Source: Hoylesella shahii DSM 15611 = JCM 12083 (GTDB lineage Bacteria; Bacteroidota; Bacteroidia; Bacteroidales; Bacteroidaceae). Taken from it: 64,000 nucleotides of DNA. The position numbers and the translations under genes are program-made. The notes below the pieces were generated by a model. It worked only from the letters and a program-made list of their open reading frames with translations. It searched no databases and was not told the DNA's origin. The DNA lies in assembly GCF_000613445.1 (NCBI RefSeq), contig NZ_BAIZ01000007.1, forward strand, positions 1-64,000, written 5' to 3'. Positions 9,069-17,537 of the stretch are shown here, one piece after another; position 1 is the stretch's first letter; every line of letters starts with the position of its first letter.

Positions 9069-10114
9069 ATGCCAAACTCAAACAAAGCACTCATCCAAGC
9101 CCAGCGTTGGTTTGCCATCGCATTTACGGGTCTGTTCGCCTTTTTCCTTGTAGCTGCACCACATCCGAACTAGACGAAAACGAGCGCGCACTTGTAGCCA
9201 AACAGCAACTGGCCGACAAATTCGACCAACTTTTCAACCTTGCCTTCGAGTCGCCAGACAAAGCCGAGGAGCAGTTTAACCAACTTGTGTTCAGCGATCT
9301 CGTTACCGACGACCACAATCTGTTGGCCGACGACGACGTCCGCGCCTTTCAAACACTGGTGCAAATTGCCGTAAGACTTAACAGAGACCTACGCGATGTG
9401 CCAACGAAGATGAACAAAGAAACGATTTTCGACAGGTACGTGGCACGCAACCAGTTGCTCATCTCGAGCGGAAGCACGCTCTACGAGCTACCCTACCGCC
9501 TTCGTAGCGGCGAGAGATACCAACGATTGAAAGAACTTGTGGCACAGGTAGACAAAGAAACACAGAAGTATGTAGACCAATTGAGCAGCAAAACGCAAGC
9601 TCCACCCAAAGACATCACCGGCACACAATGGACCTGGACGTTCGACATAGACAGCATTCGAGAAAACGTTGCCGACCTGAACGAGGGCGTGTACAAGTCG
9701 ATGAAAGAGTTCGCCTTCGACTTTACGCTTAATGCCGACAATACAGTGAAGGCCCAACGTTTCTTTCTTTTGCCTGCCGTTGAGGAATACAGCAAACGCT
9801 TCAACGGCGATGGCGACTGGCTCGAAGCTAACATGAGCGAAACGCCCATGCGCTACGCCACCTACGGCAACAAGATATTCTTCCGCATCCCAATGAAGAA
9901 TACTTCCAACTTCTCTGATGGGTATGGTGATGTGAAGCGCGAATGGTACTACGAGTTTACCTATCAACGTAATGGCAAGAACCTCGTTTTGAGCCAGCCC
10001 CGCATCGGGTTGTTCGTTCAAATCAAGCAATTCCTAACCTCGTATGCCGACAAAACGTTCGACACAAGCTATCCCGAACCCTTTAAGCAAATAACCCTAA
10101 CCCCGAAAAAATGA
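9069..10114 (+). CDS. Lipoprotein, about 348 aa (frame broken by one base near 9147)
   Basis: The ATG at 9069 opens a clear signal peptide (RWFAIAFTGLFAFFL) but the frame stops at 9171-9173. The other frame continues with CSCTTSELDENE and a long coding stretch to 10114. Its only start candidate is a TTG at 9107 that gives no signal peptide. Adding one base in the T/C run at about 9140-9150 fuses the signal peptide to a lipobox cysteine, with the acidic ELDENE export signal right behind it. Residues of about 30-190 are helical and the C-terminal half is beta-rich (TGTQWTWTFDID...). No family recognised. The stop overlaps the next start as ATGA. Confidence 0.78.
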
Positions 10115-10710
10115 GCCCTATGCCACACTTTAAGTTGCTAGCCGCACTGCTCTCGCTGTTGTTTTCCCTTTCGGGGTGCATCGGTCGGGAGCTAGACGAC
10201 AACGACACTTTCCAACAGGCGCAACCCTCTGAGATGGATGCCGACAACGCCTTGCTGCTTTCTAAGATATTCGTGATAGACGAAAGCAACACCTACCTGT
10301 GGTTCGACCTGCACAACGAGGTGGCCAATTTCTCACAACCCGAACTGCTCCTATCCATAGACAACGGTGGAACGGAGGGCACTTTGCGCATTCCCCTGCG
10401 CGGTCTGCTTTACGAATACCGCGCCAATGAGCACACGCTAACGTTTAAGCGCGTGCCGCCAAGGTTCCTAAATTGGGGCGAAACAACGGCTTCGTTCGTC
10501 TTCAGCCTCACGCAAACCGATGGCGGCAGCATCCTGTTGCCCGGAGGAAAAACGCAGAAAGGGTCGAAACCCACGTTCGAACTTGCCCTCAAGTCTGTCC
10601 TCATAGACGGCGCGCAAGCACCCATAGCGGTGGGAACGCCTTTCAATGCCGACGGGAGAACCATCAAGATGAAGCCCTACACCAAGAAACTAACGCTGAT
10701 AAACGGATGA
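10111..10710 (+). CDS. Lipoprotein of unknown function, 199 aa
   Basis: A short signal peptide with lipobox LSGC (Cys23) followed by IGRELDDND, an acidic export signal. The mature part is predicted mostly beta (YLWFDLHNEVANF, LTFKRVPPRFLNW). It overlaps both neighbours by ATGA (10111-10114 and 10707-10710), so it is translationally coupled between a larger lipoprotein and a TonB receptor. I infer a surface-exposed partner of that receptor. No named family recognised. Confidence 0.8.
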   Translation: MSPMPHFKLLAALLSLLFSLSGCIGRELDDNDTFQQAQPSEMDADNALLLSKIFVIDESNTYLWFDLHNEVANFSQPELLLSIDNGGTEGTLRIPLRGLLYEYRANEHTLTFKRVPPRFLNWGETTASFVFSLTQTDGGSILLPGGKTQKGSKPTFELALKSVLIDGAQAPIAVGTPFNADGRTIKMKPYTKKLTLING

Positions 10711-13217
10711 AAAGACATTCAAATACAACTGCCGTTGCCCTTAGTGGGCAAACCATCCGCGCCGCGTTGGCGCACCGCAAGCTGGGCCTTTGGGTTGCGT
10801 TACCACTCTTGTTTGCGTGCTTCATGCCCGCAACTGTCTGCGCGCAAGCCGTTGTTAACGACACCACACGTGCGCACAACATCAAGGAAGTGGTGGTGAA
10901 AGCCAATCGCGGAGCGCGTGCCGTGGGCATGATTAAGCAAACGGCAGAACAGCTTAAGGTGGAAATGCCTGCCGACATGACCGACCTTGTGCGCTACATG
11001 CCCTCCGTGGGCGTGTCGATATCGGGGTCGCGCGGCGGCATGCGGGGCTTCGCCATGCGCGGTGTAGAGGCCAACAGGGTGGCAATAAGCGTAGACGGGA
11101 TATTACAACCCGACATCCAAGACAATGTCGTGTTCAGCTCGTATGGCCTTTCCAACGCCTCGCGGATAGACTTCGACCCCTATCTGGCCTCATCGGTAGA
11201 GATACAAAGGGGTGCAAACTCGTTCGTATCTGGCAACGGTGCGCTGGGCGGAACGGTGAACTACAACACCAAAAACGCACGCGACCTGATAACGAAAGGC
11301 CAATGGGGAGGGTTCGCCCACGCAGGATATAACGGCAAAGACAACCTACGCTCGTTCATCGGAGGGGCAGCAGCCCTGTGGAAACAATGGGAAGCGTTGC
11401 TCATGGTTACCCGCCGCGACGGCAACGAGTTGCGAAACTTCGCACACGGAGCGCGAACCCGCAACATCACCTCTACCCAAACAGACCCCACCTCCTTTGC
11501 ACAACACGCCTGGTTGGCCAAACTTGCCTATGCGCCCAACGAACACCACCGCATTGATGCGGCCTTCTACGCGATGAACCGAAAGGCAGATGCCGAGGTT
11601 TGGACACTCGAACCCATAGACGCTTTCACGGCAGAAGGCAAGCCTTATTATTATTCGCACGACCAATCACTAACCCGACAGGCTTCTGCCGGCTACCGCT
11701 TCACGTCAGACGAAGCACTGGTTAAGAAGTTCGCTGCCAGGCTACACTATCAGGGTTCGTATCTCGACGCCACTACGTGGACAGACTATTACCGTCCAAA
11801 CTTCGACAAGCACAACGGCAACATGACCCTGTTGCACGAGGGCAAGCGCGACAAATACCGCGCACAAGAGATTGGCGACGCCCTGTTACGCCTCTCGGCC
11901 GACACCCGTAAGCTGCCTCTTGGCGCGCTAGGCCAACACAGCCTAAACCTAACTGCCACCACTTCGCTGCGCAATTACAGCTCGCGCAACGTGGATGTGG
12001 AAAATCCCGTAGCAGCAAACAGCGTAGACGGCTACACCGTTAAGCACGGAAAGGTGTTCCTTTTGGGCGAGAACATGGGCACCACGGCCGAAGCTTACGC
12101 CTTTGTAAACCCCATCAAGCGGTTCAACTTGGCCCTGTCGCTGCTAGACGAAGCCACGCTTTCGCCCGTGCTGAACCTTAAACTGGGCGTGCGTTACGAC
12201 CTTTTCCGCACAACCGACGATGCCGACACGCAGGCGCGCAACACCGGATACATTGCCTACCTGCTGCAAAACGTGCAGGGAGCGAACATGGATTTCAGTC
12301 CGATACGCAACACCCAAGGTGGCCTTTCGGCACTGGCCGTGCTGGCATACACGCCCAAGCCGTGGCTCAATTTAGCCTACAAGTTCTCCACTGGCTATCG
12401 TGTACCCAACATCGAAGAGCAATATTTCCAGTTCTACAGCACGTGGCCATCGTTCCTTGTGATGGCAAACCGCGACCTGAAGCCCGAAAAATCCATCAAT
12501 CACGAGTTGGAAATAACAGGCAAAACCAATGCCCTGGCCTACATGTTCAGTGCCTATTACAACCATTACTCCGACTTTATCGAGCTTCGGCAAGGCCTGC
12601 TCACGGTGAGCCAGCCACTTATGCCGCAAGAAAAACGCCTGGCCTACGTAACCAACGTTAACCGCGACCGCGCCCATCTGGTAGGTTTCGATGCCGCACT
12701 GCAACTGTATCCAGATGCTTGGTGGCCCGCCTTACGCGGCATTTCGCTGTCGTCGGCGTGGAGTTACGCACAGGGCGAGTCGTCTTCGGGCATGAGCATG
12801 CTCAGCGTTCAGCCGCTTGCCGGAAACCTTGGGCTAGCCTACACCAGTGCAAATAAGCGTTGGGAGGTTAACGCCAAGATGAATTTCCACTTCGCCAAGC
12901 CCATTTCGCAAACCACATTTTGGGACCGCGATGCCTCCGGACGCGACATCATTCGCCGTTTTCCTGCCGCATTTTTAGAGAACGCATACACCTTCGACCT
13001 CTATGCCTATTATAAAATAGGTGGCCACATCACGCTGAGGGCGGGCGTGTACAACCTCTTCGACACCCAATATCACCGCTGGGACGACCTGCGGCAGCTC
13101 ACCAACCCCGCCCTGCTGGGCAACATCAACCTCTTCTTTAAAGACGGGCGCAAGTCGCTCGCACGCTTCACACAGCCTCGCCGCTATCTATCGGCGGCCA
13201 TAGAAATTAACATTTAA
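10707..13217 (+). CDS. TonB-dependent receptor, haemoglobin/transferrin-type
   Basis: 836 residues from the ATG that overlaps the previous stop (ATGA). A long basic N-region is followed by a hydrophobic core and AQA cleavage site (about residue 48). A TonB box/plug start follows (HNIKEVVVKANRGARAVGMIKQ), then plug motifs GGMRGFAMRGVEANRVAISVDGI and VEIQRGANSFVSGNGALGG. The barrel has TGYRVPNIEEQYFQFYS, which matches the conserved FRAPT-x-EE-Y-x-F segment of haemoglobin/transferrin/lactoferrin-type receptors. The nearest functional model is HmuR of Porphyromonas, but there is no HmuY-like haemophore I can identify; the flanking lipoproteins may fill that role. Haem or haemoprotein iron uptake is likely, not proven. 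Confidence 0.92.
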   Translation: MKRHSNTTAVALSGQTIRAALAHRKLGLWVALPLLFACFMPATVCAQAVVNDTTRAHNIKEVVVKANRGARAVGMIKQTAEQLKVEMPADMTDLVRYMPSVGVSISGSRGGMRGFAMRGVEANRVAISVDGILQPDIQDNVVFSSYGLSNASRIDFDPYLASSVEIQRGANSFVSGNGALGGTVNYNTKNARDLITKGQWGGFAHAGYNGKDNLRSFIGGAAALWKQWEALLMVTRRDGNELRNFAHGARTRNITSTQTDPTSFAQHAWLAKLAYAPNEHHRIDAAFYAMNRKADAEVWTLEPIDAFTAEGKPYYYSHDQSLTRQASAGYRFTSDEALVKKFAARLHYQGSYLDATTWTDYYRPNFDKHNGNMTLLHEGKRDKYRAQEIGDALLRLSADTRKLPLGALGQHSLNLTATTSLRNYSSRNVDVENPVAANSVDGYTVKHGKVFLLGENMGTTAEAYAFVNPIKRFNLALSLLDEATLSPVLNLKLGVRYDLFRTTDDADTQARNTGYIAYLLQNVQGANMDFSPIRNTQGGLSALAVLAYTPKPWLNLAYKFSTGYRVPNIEEQYFQFYSTWPSFLVMANRDLKPEKSINHELEITGKTNALAYMFSAYYNHYSDFIELRQGLLTVSQPLMPQEKRLAYVTNVNRDRAHLVGFDAALQLYPDAWWPALRGISLSSAWSYAQGESSSGMSMLSVQPLAGNLGLAYTSANKRWEVNAKMNFHFAKPISQTTFWDRDASGRDIIRRFPAAFLENAYTFDLYAYYKIGGHITLRAGVYNLFDTQYHRWDDLRQLTNPALLGNINLFFKDGRKSLARFTQPRRYLSAAIEINI

Positions 13218-13230
13218 AACCCCGCATATA

Positions 13231-14427
13231 ATGAAACACATCGTTTTGGCGGCCTTGTCGCTCGCCACTTTGTTCGCTGCATGCGACCAACGCAACGTTA
13301 TAGACGTACACCAAGAGGCCGCCGTGCCCGACCTGAACAACCCCGTGGTGCAGAAACTCACCTCCACCACATGGTTTAAAGACGTGAACCTGAACATTCC
13401 CAACGAGTCGTGGAGCAGCACCAACTTCGGCAATAAAGCCTCTACCCCATTCGAAGGCATGCTCTACTCTATGGCATGGCTGGGTATGGAGCTGCAAAGA
13501 GACGGCACCTCCACGCTCATCTTCTATCCACCGCTTACGAAAAACCAATTCCTTCTTTGCAGGGGCAAGTGGAAAACATCGCCAACCGACCCCAACACCG
13601 TTATCATCGACACCAAAACACCCGTGGGATATGCCACCTTACGCGTGAAGGTGATGGACCTGCAAACCAAAGACAACGTGGCCATGATACGCGCATACGT
13701 TGACGTAGGCGACCGCGTGATGATGATAGACTTCTTTAACGGAGGCTCGGTGCTCGAAGGCGGCTCGCCAACAGAGTTTCCCGACCTGCGCAACATGGGG
13801 CAAGCATGGTTCGACGGCATGCAAGTTAGCCGACAACCCATAGACAAGGCCCTGTTCAACAACACCGCTTGGGAAATGTCGCCCTATTCAAGCGAATCGG
13901 AAAGTAAATTCGAAATACCCCAATTGGCCATCCGAACAACTTTCGTTAACGACTTCCTCACCAAGACACCATCTCTTGTTTACGGGGCGAAGTTCAACTT
14001 CGCACAAGACGGCAACGTGTACATAGACATTCCATCTGTCGTTAAAGAGACGGCGTTCCGCCCCTGGGCATCGCAGGTTGAAGACAAAACCATCATGGTG
14101 AAAGGCACTTGGCGCACGCAAGGCAACCGCATTATCGTCGAAACAAACGAGCTTCCGTTCATCAGTGTGGGCGAAGCACTCTTCCGTGTTCCAACAGACC
14201 AACGCCCGCTCGACGTGCTACTCAGCAACGACAACGGCGATGCCGTGAAGGTTTGGAAAAACTATTACTACATCATCGAGTACATCAAGCCCACAAACAC
14301 GGGCGCATGGTTCCGCATTTCATCGCCACAAGAAACCTATTATCTCTTCATGCTTAAGCAGCCCATCACCACTTTAACCGATGTTAAAGGCGTTAGAGAA
14401 ACCGCAAAAACGTTGACACAACCCTAA
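13231..14427 (+). CDS. Lipoprotein with two repeated domains, 398 aa
   Basis: Signal peptide MKHIVLAALSLATLFAAC (Cys18 lipidated) starting 14 nt after the TonB receptor stop. The mature protein appears to hold two similar beta-rich modules. One begins about residue 45 (TSTTWFKDVNLNIPNESW) with CRGKWKTSPTDPNTVIID. The second begins about residue 208 (NNTAWEMSPYSSESE) with VKGTWRTQGNRIIVET. This W-K-T/R-T pattern is lipocalin/calycin-like. I suggest an internal duplication of a ligand-binding barrel. Probably a surface lipoprotein working with the upstream receptor. Confidence 0.8.
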   Translation: MKHIVLAALSLATLFAACDQRNVIDVHQEAAVPDLNNPVVQKLTSTTWFKDVNLNIPNESWSSTNFGNKASTPFEGMLYSMAWLGMELQRDGTSTLIFYPPLTKNQFLLCRGKWKTSPTDPNTVIIDTKTPVGYATLRVKVMDLQTKDNVAMIRAYVDVGDRVMMIDFFNGGSVLEGGSPTEFPDLRNMGQAWFDGMQVSRQPIDKALFNNTAWEMSPYSSESESKFEIPQLAIRTTFVNDFLTKTPSLVYGAKFNFAQDGNVYIDIPSVVKETAFRPWASQVEDKTIMVKGTWRTQGNRIIVETNELPFISVGEALFRVPTDQRPLDVLLSNDNGDAVKVWKNYYYIIEYIKPTNTGAWFRISSPQETYYLFMLKQPITTLTDVKGVRETAKTLTQP

Positions 14428-14439
14428 CACAAAGCCACA

Positions 14440-16106
14440 ATGAACAAAACATATATCACACTGGCCGCCACAACGGCCCTGGCACTTGCCCTGAACTCGT
14501 GCCAAAAGGGCGACTTGCTCAACGTCGTTCAAGACGATGTGGAGCTGAACGAGAACACCGCCCAATACCAGGATTTCATCAAAGAGCGCGTTACCGACTA
14601 CGCCCGAGCTTACCGCTTTGAGCAGGCACGTGCCAATTTGCCCAAGCTTACCGATGAGGCTAACCGCAAAGAGGGCGAACGCATCATCAACTTCTACCAC
14701 GCAAAAGCCCTCAAAGACGGCTTTGCATACCTTTTGCCCAACGGCGACTCGCTCTTCTTAAAGATGAAAAACGAAGAGAACCTGCCGCCAGAAAAGATAG
14801 AGCATATTCTGCAATTCAACCAGTATGCCGAGTTCAAAGGCCTGGGGCAAGACGTTACGTTGTGGGGAGCAGGCAACTTTCCAAACACGAAAAGCATTTA
14901 CATAACCGAGGCGCAGATAACAAAAATGCTCGACCTAGACAAGCTTACAAAGCTAGAAGAGGTGCGACTAATCTTTGAAGCCGGCAACTTCGATTACACG
15001 CTTTGGTTTCCCAACCGCCCCTTTAAGCCCATAGACGTAAGCGGATACGACTTCTCGAAGAACGACAAGATAACATGGATGGAGTTTAAGCACTGCGATC
15101 TCACGGCAATAAAAGCTCCCACAAACGTGTTCCCTATGTTTAAAGCAAGTTATTGCGAATACAACGCAAACACCATCAACACCCCGAGGCGCGTAAAATG
15201 CAGTTCGAGACCTGCAACATCCTAGACCCCGACATAAAAGTTACCAATCCCCACTTGCGCAGCTTAACCATCACTACCGATTATAATGCAAACAACAGGG
15301 GTTTTCGCACGTTCGACATTAGTGCTAGCCGCATTAACTATTTCTCTATTTATCAGCAAAGCAGCAAGCAACATGAGGTAGAGGAGATTAAGCTCAATCA
15401 GTATCTAGACACCCTCGAGATAGTAGGCCTGGGCAATAGGCAGAAAAAAGCGAAAATCGTGGGCCTAGACAAGATTAACAAGCTGAAACGACTGGCATAC
15501 GACTTTAACACGTGGCCCATGTTGCCCCAAGACATACCCTGCGCCGTTACATCTCTGAGCCTGCCTGCCAGCAGCCCGCCAGATATAAAGGTAGGAACGC
15601 AGATAGACTATACCAAAGTGCAAGGCCTGCGAGAGCTAGAAGTCCAACAATTCATAACAGCCAACACCATTTACCCCGAGAACTTAGACTCGCTTACACT
15701 TAAGCCCCACAGCTATATCGACCCCGTTAAGAAGTTAGACCTTAGCCACACCAAGCTAAAAAGATGTGAGTTGTATTTTGGATGGACCTATGGCACACAA
15801 GAAAGCCGGCCAGACATGCCCCGAATTGAGCTTATAAAAATGCCAACCACGATAGAAAAGCTAGATTTAAGCTCGATAGAAACCGATGTTCTAGACCTTA
15901 CGGGCTTAGACAATCTTAGGTTTTTAAGGATAAATGATGATCTTGTCAACCCAATTAAGCGGATTATCTTCCCCAAGAACCTTAAACGAAGCAACTTTAA
16001 GGGCGAATTCGACTTCTTTCTAAGTGTGGATAAAACCAAAACAGAATTGGTAAACTACCCCAAATGGGTTAAAACAAACGAGAATGGTTATGAAGTTGCG
16101 AAGTAA
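14440..16106 (+). CDS. LRR-like surface lipoprotein, about 555 aa (frame broken by one base near 15185)
   Basis: Begins with signal peptide MNKTYITLAATTALALALNSC (Cys21) and acidic DDVELNEN, 12 nt after the previous gene. The first frame ends at 15225. A second frame runs to 16106 without a signal peptide. Adding one C in the run at 15182-15185 joins them seamlessly (NTPEARKMQFETC). The combined protein has irregular leucine-rich repeats, for example LTKLEEVRLIF, LDTLEIVGLG, LREVEVQQF-like segments and LDLSHTKLKRCELYFG with LDLSSIETDVLDLTGLDNLRFLRI near the end. Such Bacteroidota LRR lipoproteins usually bind proteins on the cell surface. It closes the main TonB operon. Confidence 0.8.
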
Positions 16107-16159
16107 AATCTAACACATTCTGGCAAAACGGCAACAAAATGAACAAAACAAACATTCCC

Positions 16160-16200
16160 TTCCCCTCTCTCCCACCAAGGGAGCGGGGCGAAGGGGATTG
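16160..16200. terminator. GC-rich hairpin after the LRR lipoprotein
   Basis: CTCCC-TTGGT-GGGAG core flanked by partly complementary C-rich and G-rich runs, about 55 nt past the LRR stop. There is no T-run, so it may be a processing or attenuating hairpin rather than a factor-independent terminator. Confidence 0.3.
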
Positions 16201-16420
16201 CGGAACGAGGGGGCAGTAAGCCGACTGTAAGTTGACATGCCAACGCACTAGCAAGCAAACAAGCAGCCAAACAAACCCATTCCTGCACAAACCCACATCT
16301 TCGTAAACCCGTAAAACCACGTTCGTACAAAGCCACAAACCCATATCCTCACCAACGCATAAACGCATAAGCTCACACACAAAGAAAAATCATAAGCCAC
16401 AAAAAACACAAATTAAAAAC

Positions 16421-16612
16421 GCATAAACTAAAAAACTCATGAACTCATGAACTAAAAAACTCATGAACTCATAAACTAAAAAACTCATGAACTCATAAAC
16501 TAAAAAAACTCATAAACTCATAAACAAAAAAACTCATAAACTCATAAACTAAAAAACTCATAAACTCATAAACTAAAAAACTCATAAACTAAAAAACTCA
16601 TAAACTCATAAA
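16421..16612 (+). repeat. 24-bp A/T-rich tandem repeat, about 8 imperfect copies
   Basis: Unit of the form AAAAAACTCATAAACTCATAAACT with minor changes (GAACTCATGA variants at the left end), ending 13 nt before the ATG of the next lipoprotein. It occupies the expected promoter/leader position, so copy number could alter expression. Confidence 0.85.
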
Positions 16613-16625
16613 CCAACACAACATT

Positions 16626-17378
16626 ATGCAAAAAAAAGCAATTCGCTCCCTACTATGGATGCAGGCGCTGCTTTGCACCATATTCTTATTCGCGTGTTCT
16701 AACGAAGACAACAGCAACGCGCCACTACCGAAACCCGAACCCAAGGAGTTGAAGGTGCAAGTGGCCGTAGACACCAAGGCCAACACCGCCACCGTGAGCG
16801 TGGCCAATGCCCCAGCCGAGGCATCGCTAAGCCTGGTTTTAGACGTTAATAGGGGTAAAGCACTAGACCAAGCCACAGCAGACAAGAACGGTACACATAC
16901 CTTTAAGCTGCCCCTGCTGGCCGGCTATGAACAAAAACTGAAACTGGTAGTGAAAAGCGGAGCCACCAGTGCCGAGGTGAAAAACCTGACTTTGCCCGCT
17001 GCCGAAGAGCAATACTCCGACGAACAAATTGTACAAGGCTTGCAAAAACACAAGTGGCTGTCTGACCAAAAGCGTTCGCGCATCATCGTAGACCACACTA
17101 GCACAAACCCCTACGATATGTTTGTCAACAAGGCCGTGAAGCATTTCGAGTTCCTGCCCAACTCCAAGTTCAACTTTACCGTTACCTCCCCCTTGCAGTG
17201 GAACTTCCCCAACGGCAAGTGGAGCGTTAAGAACAAGCGTGTAGACATAGACACCCAAATACCCCTAGGCCCGATGCTCCTGCGCAACTCGCGCATACAA
17301 ACCCTCACCGAGAAAGAGATGGTAATGCTAACCGAGGTAGACGGTGGGTTGTTCCTTCTCTGCTTCACGTCCGAATAA
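16626..17378 (+). CDS. Lipoprotein of unknown function, 250 aa
   Basis: Signal peptide with core LLCTIFLFAC (Cys24 lipidated) followed by SNEDNSN (acidic export signal). Residues of about 43-125 look like an Ig-like/beta-sandwich domain (LKVQVAVDTKANTATVSVANAP). Residues of about 135-250 look lipocalin-like (LQKHKWLSDQ at the start, FLPNSKFNFTV, WNFPNGKWSVKNKRVDID). It lies behind the 24-bp tandem array and converges with the fimbrillin array. Family not named; surface location is likely. Confidence 0.75.
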   Translation: MQKKAIRSLLWMQALLCTIFLFACSNEDNSNAPLPKPEPKELKVQVAVDTKANTATVSVANAPAEASLSLVLDVNRGKALDQATADKNGTHTFKLPLLAGYEQKLKLVVKSGATSAEVKNLTLPAAEEQYSDEQIVQGLQKHKWLSDQKRSRIIVDHTSTNPYDMFVNKAVKHFEFLPNSKFNFTVTSPLQWNFPNGKWSVKNKRVDIDTQIPLGPMLLRNSRIQTLTEKEMVMLTEVDGGLFLLCFTSE

Positions 17379-17459
17379 GAATCACAGCTAAGCCTCGCGA
17401 AGCAAGAAGCCTCCCTTGCAAACGCGTGGTATAAGAGCAATACATGACCAAACAAAAAA

Positions 17460-17490
17460 CAACTGCACGCCAGAGAGTGGCATGCAGTTG
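17460..17490 (-). terminator. Terminator of fimbrillin cassette 1
   Basis: Arms CAACTGCACGCC / GGCATGCAGTTG form a near-perfect stem, and on the minus strand it is followed by TTTTTT (17454-17459). It ends the minus-strand fimbrillin array and may also serve the convergent lipoprotein. The same CAACTGCA...TGCAGTTG stem recurs after the other three paralogues. Confidence 0.9.
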
Positions 17491-17537
17491 TTAATAATTA
17501 AGCACACAGCAGACAAGGGCAGCCTTAAAGCGCAATG

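Larger units (their letters stand above)
16107..16625. other. Intergenic stretch with GC-rich dyad and tandem repeats
   Basis: Holds a GC-rich dyad (about 16160-16200, CTCCC and GGGAG arms around TTGGT, flanked by C/G runs), A/C-rich low-complexity sequence and then the 24-bp tandem array at 16421-16612. No coding potential is evident; the two overlapping frames here look like composition artefacts. Confidence 0.6.

Noticed and set aside
10473-10706. N-terminal extension of the second TonB receptor
   Set aside because: Overlaps the preceding lipoprotein gene in another frame; the ATG at 10707 with ATGA coupling gives a proper signal peptide.
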